A stretch of 64,000 nucleotides of DNA from an uncultured Bacteroidia bacterium (GTDB lineage Bacteria; Bacteroidota; Bacteroidia; Bacteroidales; F082), in assembly GCA_902791165.1 (NCBI GenBank), contig CADAVB010000002.1, forward strand, positions 1 through 64,000. The letters run 5' to 3'. The notes below the pieces were generated by a model. That model worked only from the letters and a program-made list of their open reading frames with translations. It searched no databases and was not told the origin of the DNA. A program made the translations under genes and the position numbers. This document shows, piece by piece, positions 26,645 through 35,261 of the stretch; positions within the stretch are counted from its first letter, which is position 1, and the number at the start of each line of letters is the position of its first letter.

Positions 26645-27826
26645 ATGAAACGAAACATTCTATTATTGGCTCTCCTTCTCGCAACCGCTTTCTCCGCCTT
26701 TGCGCAGATTGAGGAAGAAATTATGCAATCGAAAAAAGAGAAGATTGCGAAGGGCAGGGTGTACCTGCTTGAAAAGTTCCTTGACCGCGACTATGACAAG
26801 GTGAAGGAAACCAAGGACTATTTGTTAGGACTTGAAGATGACAATTATGTAGCTATTACTCCTGTAGATTTGTGGCATGTTCTTTTTTGGACAAAGGAAT
26901 TTGATGCGCTGACGACAGATATTCGGAGTTATGATTCCCTTCGTTATGTGGTTTACAAAAATAAAGTGAAGCCAGAGAAAGACGAATTGGGCGAACAGAT
27001 TTATCGTAGAAGTGTTGAAGATGAACATCTGTTGCGCTTCAACCTTCAAGAAGCTCAACTGTCGAAAGAGGATTTTGACTTTTTAACGCTTTTCTTGGAT
27101 TGGGATTTGAAACCCAATAGTCCTGAAAATCAAAAGTCATGGAATGAAAGCGTCAATAGATTCTTGTCCGATTATCCCAACAGCGGATATGAATGGTATG
27201 CCAAAAACATCATTCGTCAGCCCTATCTTGTTGATTCTGACTTTGGTTGGGGTATAGGGTTGGATTTGTGTTCAGGCTTTTCAACGGGTGTGTTTCCTAA
27301 ACCCATCTTTGGTTTTGGATTGAGTTTTGACATCGTTTACAAAAGATTAGACTTAATGTTAGGCTATGAGATTTTGTTCTCGAAGACACGCTTTGACCAA
27401 CCTGTTTCGGGAGGCGAGGTTTGCCCCAAAGACTCTAATGTTCTTGGTATGCCTCTATATGCTATGTTAGGTTATTACGTTATTGACAACAAGTCGTTTA
27501 GATTAGCGCCTGCCGTTGGTGTTGGATGCAACATGGAAACTTATGCGACCAAAGAATACCCACAATATAAGGAACTTGAGAAGTATCCTTTTATGTGGCA
27601 AGGAGGTTTGGTTCTCGATTTCAAGTTGAAGAGTGGCGGATTTGGCTATGGATATGGTTACGGTTACGGCTATGGTTATCAGAACAAGCGTCAAAAAGAA
27701 ACTAATTATATCAGAATTAGATATAATTTCGGAGTTGCAGGATTGGGAAATGGGAATGTGTCCACATTGCATGTTATTTCTGTTGGGTGGTCAGGTATTA
27801 TGAAGAAACAAAAAGTTTCTTATTGA
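26645..27826 (+). CDS. Unknown exported protein with Gly-Tyr repeat, possible beta-barrel
   Basis: A 393-residue protein with a signal peptide cut after about AFSAFA. No family recognised. The first half is charged and mixed helix/strand; from about residue 200 amphipathic strands rich in Gly and aromatics alternate (GWGIGLDLCSGFSTGVF, FGFGLSFDIVYKRLDLMLGYEI), consistent with an 8- to 12-strand outer-membrane barrel. Before the last strands there is a (Gly-Tyr)n stretch, FGYGYGYGYGYGYGY, probably an extracellular loop. It resembles in composition the tail of the Wzc-like kinase at 16831-16950. It lies 18 bases after the RhuM-like gene. Function unknown. Confidence 0.6.
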   Translation: MKRNILLLALLLATAFSAFAQIEEEIMQSKKEKIAKGRVYLLEKFLDRDYDKVKETKDYLLGLEDDNYVAITPVDLWHVLFWTKEFDALTTDIRSYDSLRYVVYKNKVKPEKDELGEQIYRRSVEDEHLLRFNLQEAQLSKEDFDFLTLFLDWDLKPNSPENQKSWNESVNRFLSDYPNSGYEWYAKNIIRQPYLVDSDFGWGIGLDLCSGFSTGVFPKPIFGFGLSFDIVYKRLDLMLGYEILFSKTRFDQPVSGGEVCPKDSNVLGMPLYAMLGYYVIDNKSFRLAPAVGVGCNMETYATKEYPQYKELEKYPFMWQGGLVLDFKLKSGGFGYGYGYGYGYGYQNKRQKETNYIRIRYNFGVAGLGNGNVSTLHVISVGWSGIMKKQKVSY

Positions 27827-27850
27827 TTTGAATAACAAAAACTTAAAGAT

Positions 27851-29062
27851 ATGTCTAAATCACTCTGTTTCTATTTCCAAGTGCACCAGCCTTACAGGCT
27901 GCGCACTTATCGTTTCTTCGAGATTGGGAAGAAACACTATTACTACGACGACTACAGCAACCGCATGATTATGAAGCGCGTGGCAGAAAAATGCTACTTG
28001 CCCATGAACGAGCTGCTGTTGCGCCAAATCGAGAAGTTCGGCGACAAGGTGAAGTTCGCGTTCTCGTTCTCGGGCGTGGTCATCGAGCAGATGGAGCAAT
28101 TTTCGCCCGAAGTGTTAGAAAGCTTCCAGAAATTGGTCGCGACGGGTAGGGTAGAGGTGCTTTCCGAGACCTACGCGCACTCTTTGGCCTCGCTCTCGAA
28201 TCCCGACGAGTTCAAGCGGCAGGTGACGGCCCACAAGCACAAGATGAAAGAGGTGTTTGGCATCACGCCCAAGACCTTCCGCAACACGGAGCTGATTTAC
28301 AGCGACGAAATCGGGGCGGCGGTGGCCGACATGGGCTACAACCTCATGCTCACCGAAGGCGCGAAGCACATCCTGGGCTGGAAGAGTCCTAACTATATGT
28401 ACGCCAACGCCATCAACCCGAAACTGAAGGTGCTGCTGCGCAACTTCAAGTTCAGCGACGAAATCGCCTTCCGCTTCGTGCAGGACAGCTTCCGCGCCGA
28501 GGACTTCGTCGGTTGGCTGAATGCCTTGCCGGAGGAGGAAGAAGTGGTCAATGTCTTCATGGATTACGAGACTTTTGGCGAGCACCAGAGCGCGGAAACG
28601 GGCATCTTCGACTTCATGGAGCATTTGCCCGAGGCCGTACTCAAAGGCACAAAGTTTAAGTTTGCCACGCCGCAAGAAATGGCAAAGAAACTCCAGCCGG
28701 TGAGCGTGGTCAATGTGCCCAATGTGCTTTCGTGGAGCGACGAGGAGCGCGACCTGACGGCATGGCTCGGCAACCCCTTGCAGGACGATGCTTTCCGCGC
28801 CTTGTATGACCTTTCGGCCAAAGTGCGCCGCATCAAGGACGAGGACTTGCAGCAGGATTGGACGATGCTCCAAACCTCCGACCACTTCTATTATATGTGC
28901 ACAAAGTGGCTCTCCGACGGCGTGGTACACAAGTATTTCAACCACTACGCCTCGCCGTATGATGCCTACGTCAATTACATGAACGTCCTCACCGATTTTG
29001 CCGACCGAGTGACGAAACTCTCGAAGCGAAAAAAAGAGGTGTTGCAAATTGTTGAAAATTAA
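27851..29062 (+). CDS. Glycoside hydrolase family 57 (alpha-amylase / glucanotransferase)
   Basis: A 403-residue cytoplasmic protein. GH57 landmarks: FQVHQPYRLR near the N-terminus (motif 1, His), FAFSFSG (motif 2), FRNTELIYSDEI with the nucleophile Glu (motif 3) and MDYETFGEHQ with the acid/base Asp (motif 4). It should cleave or rearrange alpha-1,4 glucans and is shorter than the 600-700 residue thermophile enzymes, as is usual for the Bacteroidales version. It works with the debranching enzyme and transferase upstream and the phosphorylase fusion downstream in glycogen turnover. Confidence 0.9.
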   Translation: MSKSLCFYFQVHQPYRLRTYRFFEIGKKHYYYDDYSNRMIMKRVAEKCYLPMNELLLRQIEKFGDKVKFAFSFSGVVIEQMEQFSPEVLESFQKLVATGRVEVLSETYAHSLASLSNPDEFKRQVTAHKHKMKEVFGITPKTFRNTELIYSDEIGAAVADMGYNLMLTEGAKHILGWKSPNYMYANAINPKLKVLLRNFKFSDEIAFRFVQDSFRAEDFVGWLNALPEEEEVVNVFMDYETFGEHQSAETGIFDFMEHLPEAVLKGTKFKFATPQEMAKKLQPVSVVNVPNVLSWSDEERDLTAWLGNPLQDDAFRALYDLSAKVRRIKDEDLQQDWTMLQTSDHFYYMCTKWLSDGVVHKYFNHYASPYDAYVNYMNVLTDFADRVTKLSKRKKEVLQIVEN

Positions 29063-29077
29063 ATAATTATAAAAAAT

Positions 29078-29159
29078 CGCTTTTGGAAAAGCGAAAAATC
29101 ATATAAAAATCACTTTTGGAAAAGTGAAAAATCGCATAAAAATCACTTTTGTAAAAGTG
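29078..29159. repeat. Three direct copies of a 33-base hairpin unit
   Basis: Hairpins at 29078-29093, 29111-29126 and 29144-29159 repeat with an exact 33-base period. The stem is CGCTTTT/AAAAGCG in copy 1 and CACTTTT/AAAAGTG in copies 2 and 3, a compensatory base-pair change, so pairing seems conserved. They fill the gap between the GH57 stop and the promoter box of the AAA ATPase gene. Confidence 0.85.
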
Positions 29160-29166
29160 AAATATG

Positions 29167-29174
29167 TATCTTTG
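29167..29174 (+). promoter_or_regulatory. -7 promoter box for the AAA ATPase gene
   Basis: TATCTTTG followed by CAGCGC, 19 bases before ATG 29194. Exact consensus; the third hairpin repeat ends 7 bases upstream, so it overlaps where RNA polymerase would bind. Confidence 0.7.
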
Positions 29175-29193
29175 CAGCGCAAAAACTATTGTT

Positions 29194-30399
29194 ATGAGTT
29201 CGGACGAATTACTATCGCTACAAGAGAAATACCACAAGAAACTGTCTTTGGTGGATATGTCGTTCAAGCGTTACTTGTACGACAGAATCAACTGGGATGT
29301 GCGCCTGATTGGCATCAAAGGGGCGCGTGGTGTGGGCAAGACGACTTTGCTGCTGCAACGTATCAAGTTGGCTTTCGCCAATCCTGACGATGCGTTTTAT
29401 GTGTCGTTGGACGACCTTTGGTTCCAAAACCATTCGCTTGACGAGTTGGCGCAATGGCTCAACAGCCGTGGCGTGACGCATCTTTTCTTGGACGAGGTGC
29501 ACAAATATCCTTTGTGGAGCCGTGCCTTGAAGAACCTTTACGACACGTATTCGGACTTGAATGTGGTGTACACAGGTTCGTCGATGCTTGAAATCGACCA
29601 CTCGAAGGCCGACTTGTCGCGCCGACAGACGCTTTACACCTTGAACGGGATGTCGTTCAGGGAATATCTTGAGTTTGAGGGCGTTGCGAACCTTCCCGCC
29701 TTGTCGCTTGACGATTTGCTTGCAAATCACGTCGTGAAGGCCATGGAAATCGTGCCCAAGATGAAGGTGATACGCTATTTCAATGACTATCTTCGCCGAG
29801 GGTGCTATCCATTTTACAAGGATTCGGGCGCGGATTTTCTGCTGCGTTTGGAAGAAACCGCCCAGGTGGTTTTGGAGATGGACTTGCCTGCTGTTGAGGA
29901 AGTAACCTACCAGACTATTCAAAAGGCGAAGTCGCTGCTGATGATTATTGCCAAGAACGTGCCGTTGGAGCCTAATATCCAGACACTTGTGACGGAATTG
30001 GAAACCACGCGCGACCTCTGCCTGAAACTGCTTTACGCCCTTGACCGCGCCGGATTGCTCCTCTTGCTGACCAACGAACCGAAAAGCTACAAGCATTTGG
30101 TGAAACCAAAGAAAATCTATTTGGGCAACACGAATCTGATGCACGCTTTTGCGCCTTCCGCCGAGGTTGGGACGCAAAGAGAGACTTTCTTTTTGAACCA
30201 AGTGGGTGCGGTGGCCGAGGTCGTCATGCCCAAGCAAGGCGATTTCAAGGTGAACGGAAAATACCTGTTCGAGGTGGGCGGCAGCAACAAAACATTTGAC
30301 CAAATCGCCAATGTTCCAGAGAGTTATCTCGCTGTGGACGACACAGAAATTGGCTACGGGAACCGCATCCCTCTTTGGATGTTCGGCTTATTATATTAA
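29194..30399 (+). CDS. AAA ATPase with DUF4143-type C-terminus
   Basis: A 401-residue protein. ATG 29194 is used because ATG 29164 would make the promoter box part of the coding sequence. Walker A GARGVGKTTL (about residues 43-52), Walker B THLFLDEVHKYP and the sensor-like VYTGSSMLEID follow the AAA_14 family; the C-terminal half matches DUF4143, an endonuclease-like fold with VGAVAEVVM and YLFEVGGSNKTFDQI. These ATPases are abundant in gut Bacteroidales and their role is not established. The gene is a typical accessory insertion and separates GH57 from the glycogen synthase/phosphorylase gene. Confidence 0.87.
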   Translation: MSSDELLSLQEKYHKKLSLVDMSFKRYLYDRINWDVRLIGIKGARGVGKTTLLLQRIKLAFANPDDAFYVSLDDLWFQNHSLDELAQWLNSRGVTHLFLDEVHKYPLWSRALKNLYDTYSDLNVVYTGSSMLEIDHSKADLSRRQTLYTLNGMSFREYLEFEGVANLPALSLDDLLANHVVKAMEIVPKMKVIRYFNDYLRRGCYPFYKDSGADFLLRLEETAQVVLEMDLPAVEEVTYQTIQKAKSLLMIIAKNVPLEPNIQTLVTELETTRDLCLKLLYALDRAGLLLLLTNEPKSYKHLVKPKKIYLGNTNLMHAFAPSAEVGTQRETFFLNQVGAVAEVVMPKQGDFKVNGKYLFEVGGSNKTFDQIANVPESYLAVDDTEIGYGNRIPLWMFGLLY

Positions 30400-30403
30400 A
30401 TCT

Positions 30404-30463
30404 GAAATCTTGAAATCTTGAAATCTTGAAATCTTGAAATCTGAAATCCTGAAATCTTGAATA
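30404..30463. repeat. Short tandem repeat of an 8-base unit
   Basis: About seven imperfect copies of GAAATCTT occupy most of the 79-base gap after the AAA ATPase gene. A related AAATCTTGAAATT string occurs at 36725-36771. Function not evident; the array may vary in length between strains. Confidence 0.75.
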
Positions 30464-30478
30464 ATAAATCCCTATACA

Positions 30479-33400
30479 ATGAAAAATCCTGAATACCTTT
30501 TTGAAACCAGTTGGGAAGTGTGCAACATGGTGGGCGGCATCTACACGGTGCTCTCCACGAAATCGAATGTGATGCGCCAACTGCTTGACGACCATTATAT
30601 TACGGTCGGACCCGACATCGTTAAGGAAGCGCACGAAACGCTTTATTTTGTTGAAGACAACACCTTGTTCCCTGAATGGCGCGAAAGAGCTTTGGCGCAA
30701 GGTCTGAAAATCCGCATCGGACGCTGGAAAATTGAAAGCAGCCCGATTGCCGTTTTGGTGGACTATACGCCTTTGTATCAGTCTAAAAATGAGATACTTG
30801 GCCATCTCTGGGAGCAGTATGAACTCGACAGTATCCGTGGCCAATGGGATTACATCGAGCCGGTGCTGTTTGGCTATGCCGCAGGTCAAGTGATTGAGAG
30901 TTTTGTCAATCATAACTTGCAGCAAACCAATAATATAGTAGCGCAATTCCACGAATGGATGACGGGCTCGGGCGTGCTTTATTTGAAGGAGCATTGCCCT
31001 AACATCGCCACTGTGTTCACCACACACGCCACCTACCTCGGTCGTGCCATTTCGGGCAACGGACTGCCGCTCTACGAAAACCTGAAATCGTATCTGCCCT
31101 CGGTGATGGCCATGCAGTTCAACATTGTCTCACAGCAGTCGATGGAGCAGAAGGCCGCCAAGAACGCCGACGCTTTCACGACGGTGAGCGACATCACGGC
31201 GCAAGAGTGCCAGCAGTTCCTCTACCGCAAACCCGATGTCATCACCATCAATGGTATTGACAAGCCCTTGCACGACGAGGCCTTTGCCGAAAAACGCAAA
31301 GCCGCCCGCGAGAACATCCTTCACATCGCCGAAACGCTGTGTGGCGAACCGCTGGACCGCGACTGCCTGATGGTCATCAACAGCGGACGCTACGAGTTCA
31401 AAAACAAGGGGATAGACCTCTTCATCGAGGCCCTGCGTCGACTCAATGAGGACAAGAACCTGAAGCGCACGGTGGTGGGCGTGATTGCCGTTCCGGGTAA
31501 CATTGCGGGACCGTCGAAGGACTTGCAACACCGTTTGGATGGCAGCAGCCCTTTGATGGGTCACACCGACTTCCCCGCCACGCACCATATCTTTGAGTAT
31601 GAGAATGATGCAATTTTGAACACACTGCGCAACTCGGGCTTGCAAAACGATGCCAACGACAAGGTGAAAGTGATGTTTGTGCCGGCTTACCTCAACGGCA
31701 GCGACGGCATTTTTAACCTGACTTACAGCGAGTTCCTTGCGGCGTTCGACTTCTCCGTGTTCCCATCGTATTACGAGCCGTGGGGCTACACGCCGCTCGA
31801 AAGCGTATCCTTGGGCATCCCGACTTTGACCTCCGACGTTTCTGGCTTCGGCAAGTTTGTGCAGCAAGAGTTCAAGAACAGCGAGGCTGTAACCGTGGTT
31901 CACCGTCAGGAAGGCAATGAAAATCAGGTGATTGACGATATTTTGTCGGCCATGCGCCGTTTCCTCGAAATGAACCCGAAAGCCATGGGAAAAGTGTCGG
32001 AATCGGCATTGAAAGTGGCTGAGAAGTTGCGTTGGAACGACCTGATTTCCAACTACCAACAGGCTTGGGATGTGGCTTTGGAGAAATCGGGTGGACGGCA
32101 TTACATGCTCGAAACCGTGCCATACGCCGATATGCTGCATGAGGTAAGTTACCAAAAAAACGACCAACCGAGTTGGAAAAAGGTCTTGGTGAAACCTGTC
32201 TATTCCGCTGAAATGCAGAAACTTCAAGAGTTGGCCAACAACATTTGGTGGTGTTGGAACGTGGATGCCGTCGAGTTGTTCGAGAGCATCGACGAGGAGG
32301 CTTGGAAGACCACAGAGCAGAATCCCGTCGCACTGATGGCCGGCCTCTCGGTGGAGCAAATCGAGGCCTTGGAAAACAACAAGGATTTCATTGAACGCCT
32401 GAACAAAGTCTATGCCCAGTTCAAGGATTACATGGCGCAACCCACGAAACAGAAGGACCTCATCGCTTATTTCAGCATGGAATACGGACTGATGAAGTGC
32501 CTGAAAATCTATTCCGGCGGCCTAGGCATTCTCGCCGGCGACTACATGAAGCAGGCCTCCGACAGCAACGCCAACATGGTGGGCATCGGTTTGCTGTATC
32601 GCTACGGCTACTTCGCCCAAGAAATCACCGTTTCGGGCGAACAGCGCGCCGACTACATTCCGCAGAAGTTCTCGCAATTGCCGCTCGTGCCTGTCCGCGA
32701 CGACAACGGCGATTGGGTGAAGATCAACATCGCCTTCCCGGGCCGCTCGGTCTTTGCCAAGGTGTGGCGCGTCAATGTGGGTAGGGTAGGGCTGTATCTG
32801 CTTGATACTGACATCGATGAGAACTCGCCTGAAGACCGTGGCATCACGAGCCGACTTTACGGCGGCGACAGCGAAATGCGCATCAAGCAAGAGATGTTCC
32901 TCGGCGTGGGCGGCATTCGTCTGCTCGAGGCAATCGGCTTGAAACCCACTGTGTATCACTGCAATGAAGGACATGCGGCATTCAGCGGACTGGAACGTCT
33001 GCGCGTGTATATCAACAAGCACAATCTCGACTTCGACATTGCGCTTGAGTTGGTCAGAACCTCGACCTTGTTCACCACACACACGCCCGTGCCTGCGGGT
33101 CACGATGCGTTTGAGGAACACCTGATTCGTACTTACATGCCGCACTATGCTAACCGAATGAATATTAGCTGGGAACGCTTTATGGGGTTGGGTCGCTTCA
33201 ATCCCAACGACCCCAACGAAAAGTTCTCGATGAGCGTTTTGGCCACCAACCTCAGCCAAGAGGTGAACGGCGTGAGCAAAATCCACGGACGTGTTTCCCG
33301 TGAAATGTTCCAAAGCCTGTGGCCGGGCTACTTCGCCGAGGAAAACCACATCGGAAGCGTGACCAACGGCGTGCACCTGCCCACTTGGGGCGACCGCAAA

Positions 33401-34699
33401 TGGCAACGCCTTTATGCCGACACATTTGGTTCCGATTTCATTGACAACCAATCGGATATGAAAGTCTGGGAGAAGATTTACGAAGTGCCGGATGCCGAAA
33501 TATGGAACATCCGCAAGCAGTTGAAGCATGAACTGATAGGCTATCTTGGCGAGAAAATCAGTGAGGACATGCGCAAACGCCAGGAAAGCCCGAAACTGAT
33601 TCTCCAAACCGTCAATAACCTGAACGAGAACGCTTTAATCGTTGGTTTTGCCCGTCGTTTTGCCACATACAAGCGTGCGCATTTGCTGTTTGGCAACTTG
33701 GAACGCCTTTCGCAATTGGTGAACGACCCCAAGCGCCCCGTCATCTTCCTCTTTGCGGGCAAGGCACATCCCAACGACAAGGCCGGACAAGACCTCATCA
33801 AGATGATTATCGACATCTCGCGCCGGCCTGAGTTTATCGGTAAGATTCTGTTTATCAGCAACTACGACATGGAATTGGGCAACCGCTTGACGAGCTGCGT
33901 CGATGTGTGGCTCAACACACCGACGCGTCCGCTCGAAGCCTCTGGCACGAGTGGCGAAAAGGCCGTGATGAATGGTGTGCTCAACTTCTCCGTGCTTGAT
34001 GGCTGGTGGGCCGAGGGCTACCGTCCCGACGCAGGCTGGGCCATTCAGGAGGAACGCACCTATCAAGACCAACGGTATCAGGACGAAATGGATGCCGAAA
34101 CGATTTACAATACGCTTGAAAATGAAATCGTTCCGCTCTATTTCGCTCGCAATGTGCAGGAAGTCCCGACGGGCTGGGTGGCGGCCATGAAGAAGTGCCT
34201 CGCCGAAATCTCGCCGCGCTTCACGATGAAACGCATGATGGACGACTATTTCGAGCTGTATTACAACAAGTTGATTGAGCGCACAAACTGGATGCGGGCC
34301 AACCGTTACCAAAAGGCCTTTGAAATCAACTCGTGGAAAAACCGCGTCCGCGCCAACTGGGACAAAATCGAGGTGAAGTCGCTGATTTTGCCCGACACCG
34401 ACGTGCGCCCGCTCACCTTCGGCGAGCTATTCATCGCCGAGGTGACGCTGCTCACGCCCGACCTTGAACCTGGCGACATCGCCGTTGAGCTGTTGTTTGC
34501 CGACAAAAACAACGACATGGTCGATGAAATCACCTCCGTCGAGAAGATGAAACTCGTTGATTCGGGCGACGGCTGGGTGAAGTATTACATCAAGGTGCCG
34601 ATCAAACGCGCTGGTATTTACAACTTTACCTTCCGCGTCTATCCCACCAACCCGATGCTGCCGCACCGACAGGACTTCCCCTTGGTGAAGTGGATTTGA
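30479..34699 (+). CDS. Fusion of GT3 glycogen synthase and GT35 alpha-glucan phosphorylase
   Basis: A 1406-residue cytoplasmic protein. Residues about 1-545 are a GT3 (eukaryote-type) glycogen synthase: ETSWEVCNMVGGIYTVLSTK, FTTHATYLGR, and FPSYYEPWGYTPLESVSLGIP with the E-x7-E pair. Residues about 575-1406 are a short GT35 phosphorylase of the Thermotoga type: YFSMEYGLMKCLKIYSGGLG, HTPVPAGHDAF, and EASGTSGEKAVMNG with the pyridoxal-phosphate Lys1161. The first half adds glucose from UDP- or ADP-glucose; the second releases glucose 1-phosphate from non-reducing ends. Having both directions in one chain is unusual and implies control by allostery or metabolite levels. The frame is continuous with no sign of read errors. 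Confidence 0.93.
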   Translation: MKNPEYLFETSWEVCNMVGGIYTVLSTKSNVMRQLLDDHYITVGPDIVKEAHETLYFVEDNTLFPEWRERALAQGLKIRIGRWKIESSPIAVLVDYTPLYQSKNEILGHLWEQYELDSIRGQWDYIEPVLFGYAAGQVIESFVNHNLQQTNNIVAQFHEWMTGSGVLYLKEHCPNIATVFTTHATYLGRAISGNGLPLYENLKSYLPSVMAMQFNIVSQQSMEQKAAKNADAFTTVSDITAQECQQFLYRKPDVITINGIDKPLHDEAFAEKRKAARENILHIAETLCGEPLDRDCLMVINSGRYEFKNKGIDLFIEALRRLNEDKNLKRTVVGVIAVPGNIAGPSKDLQHRLDGSSPLMGHTDFPATHHIFEYENDAILNTLRNSGLQNDANDKVKVMFVPAYLNGSDGIFNLTYSEFLAAFDFSVFPSYYEPWGYTPLESVSLGIPTLTSDVSGFGKFVQQEFKNSEAVTVVHRQEGNENQVIDDILSAMRRFLEMNPKAMGKVSESALKVAEKLRWNDLISNYQQAWDVALEKSGGRHYMLETVPYADMLHEVSYQKNDQPSWKKVLVKPVYSAEMQKLQELANNIWWCWNVDAVELFESIDEEAWKTTEQNPVALMAGLSVEQIEALENNKDFIERLNKVYAQFKDYMAQPTKQKDLIAYFSMEYGLMKCLKIYSGGLGILAGDYMKQASDSNANMVGIGLLYRYGYFAQEITVSGEQRADYIPQKFSQLPLVPVRDDNGDWVKINIAFPGRSVFAKVWRVNVGRVGLYLLDTDIDENSPEDRGITSRLYGGDSEMRIKQEMFLGVGGIRLLEAIGLKPTVYHCNEGHAAFSGLERLRVYINKHNLDFDIALELVRTSTLFTTHTPVPAGHDAFEEHLIRTYMPHYANRMNISWERFMGLGRFNPNDPNEKFSMSVLATNLSQEVNGVSKIHGRVSREMFQSLWPGYFAEENHIGSVTNGVHLPTWGDRKWQRLYADTFGSDFIDNQSDMKVWEKIYEVPDAEIWNIRKQLKHELIGYLGEKISEDMRKRQESPKLILQTVNNLNENALIVGFARRFATYKRAHLLFGNLERLSQLVNDPKRPVIFLFAGKAHPNDKAGQDLIKMIIDISRRPEFIGKILFISNYDMELGNRLTSCVDVWLNTPTRPLEASGTSGEKAVMNGVLNFSVLDGWWAEGYRPDAGWAIQEERTYQDQRYQDEMDAETIYNTLENEIVPLYFARNVQEVPTGWVAAMKKCLAEISPRFTMKRMMDDYFELYYNKLIERTNWMRANRYQKAFEINSWKNRVRANWDKIEVKSLILPDTDVRPLTFGELFIAEVTLLTPDLEPGDIAVELLFADKNNDMVDEITSVEKMKLVDSGDGWVKYYIKVPIKRAGIYNFTFRVYPTNPMLPHRQDFPLVKWI

Positions 34700-34707
34700 C
34701 GAAAAAG

Positions 34708-34741
34708 CGAGGGCGGCAAAAATATTGTCGCCCTCGTTTTT
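34708..34741 (+). terminator. Rho-independent terminator
   Basis: Stem CGAGGGCG (34708-34715) with CGCCCTCG (34729-34736), extended inward by several A:T pairs, followed by GTTTTT. Ends the glycogen genes 9 bases after the stop. Confidence 0.85.
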
Positions 34742-34757
34742 GAATCGGAAAAATGTT

Positions 34758-34765
34758 TATATTTG
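34758..34765 (+). promoter_or_regulatory. -7 promoter box for the NfeD/stomatin operon
   Basis: TATATTTG, exact TAnnTTTG, 20 bases before ATG 34786 and directly after the terminator. Confidence 0.7.
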
Positions 34766-34785
34766 CACCATCAAAAACTATCACT

Positions 34786-35226
34786 ATGGAAGTTTATCAA
34801 ATTTGGCTTTTGGTCGCCATCATCTTGGTCATCCTCGAAATCGCCACGGCGGGCTTCGGGGTCATTTGCTTCGCCATCGGCGCGGGCTTCGCTGCCTTTA
34901 TCGCCGGATTGGGCGGAAATCTCACTTGGCAAATCATCGTTTTTGCCGCCGTTTCGTTGCTGACGTTCATTTTCCTGCGTCCTGTGGTGATACGTTTTCT
35001 CGAAAAACGCTCCAAAGACGTGAAAACCAACGCCGATGCTCTTGTCGGGCGCAAAGGTATTGTGTCTGAACGCATTGACGCTGCGCAACATTCGGGTCGC
35101 GTGGCCATCGACGGCGACGACTGGAAAGCCGTTTCCGAAGACGGCTCCGTCATCGAAAAAGGCCAAACTGTCGAAATCGTCAAACTTGACAGTATCATCC
35201 TCACCGTGAAATCAATCAACAATTAA
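34786..35226 (+). CDS. nfeD-like: NfeD-family membrane protein
   Basis: A 146-residue protein; ATG 34786 is preferred to 34753, which precedes the promoter box. Three to four closely packed hydrophobic segments occupy residues 3-70, followed by a soluble OB-like domain (ALVGRKGIVSERI to VEIVKLDSIILTVK). This is the short NfeD form that partners with SPFH/stomatin proteins; the next gene, 35 bases on, is exactly such a protein. The pair is thought to organise membrane microdomains or membrane protein quality control. The long ClpP-like protease domain of full NfeD is absent. Confidence 0.85.
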   Translation: MEVYQIWLLVAIILVILEIATAGFGVICFAIGAGFAAFIAGLGGNLTWQIIVFAAVSLLTFIFLRPVVIRFLEKRSKDVKTNADALVGRKGIVSERIDAAQHSGRVAIDGDDWKAVSEDGSVIEKGQTVEIVKLDSIILTVKSINN

Positions 35227-35261
35227 ACAGTTAATCAATCAACAATTAAACACATAACACC

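Noticed and set aside
29078..29159. Three regularly spaced hairpin repeats as a CRISPR array
   Set aside because: Units are contiguous at 33 bases with near-identical intervening sequence, no unique spacers, and no cas gene nearby.
32522..33607. A 361-codon frame on the - strand within the synthase/phosphorylase fusion
   Set aside because: Antisense shadow of the phosphorylase domain; composition unlike a real protein.
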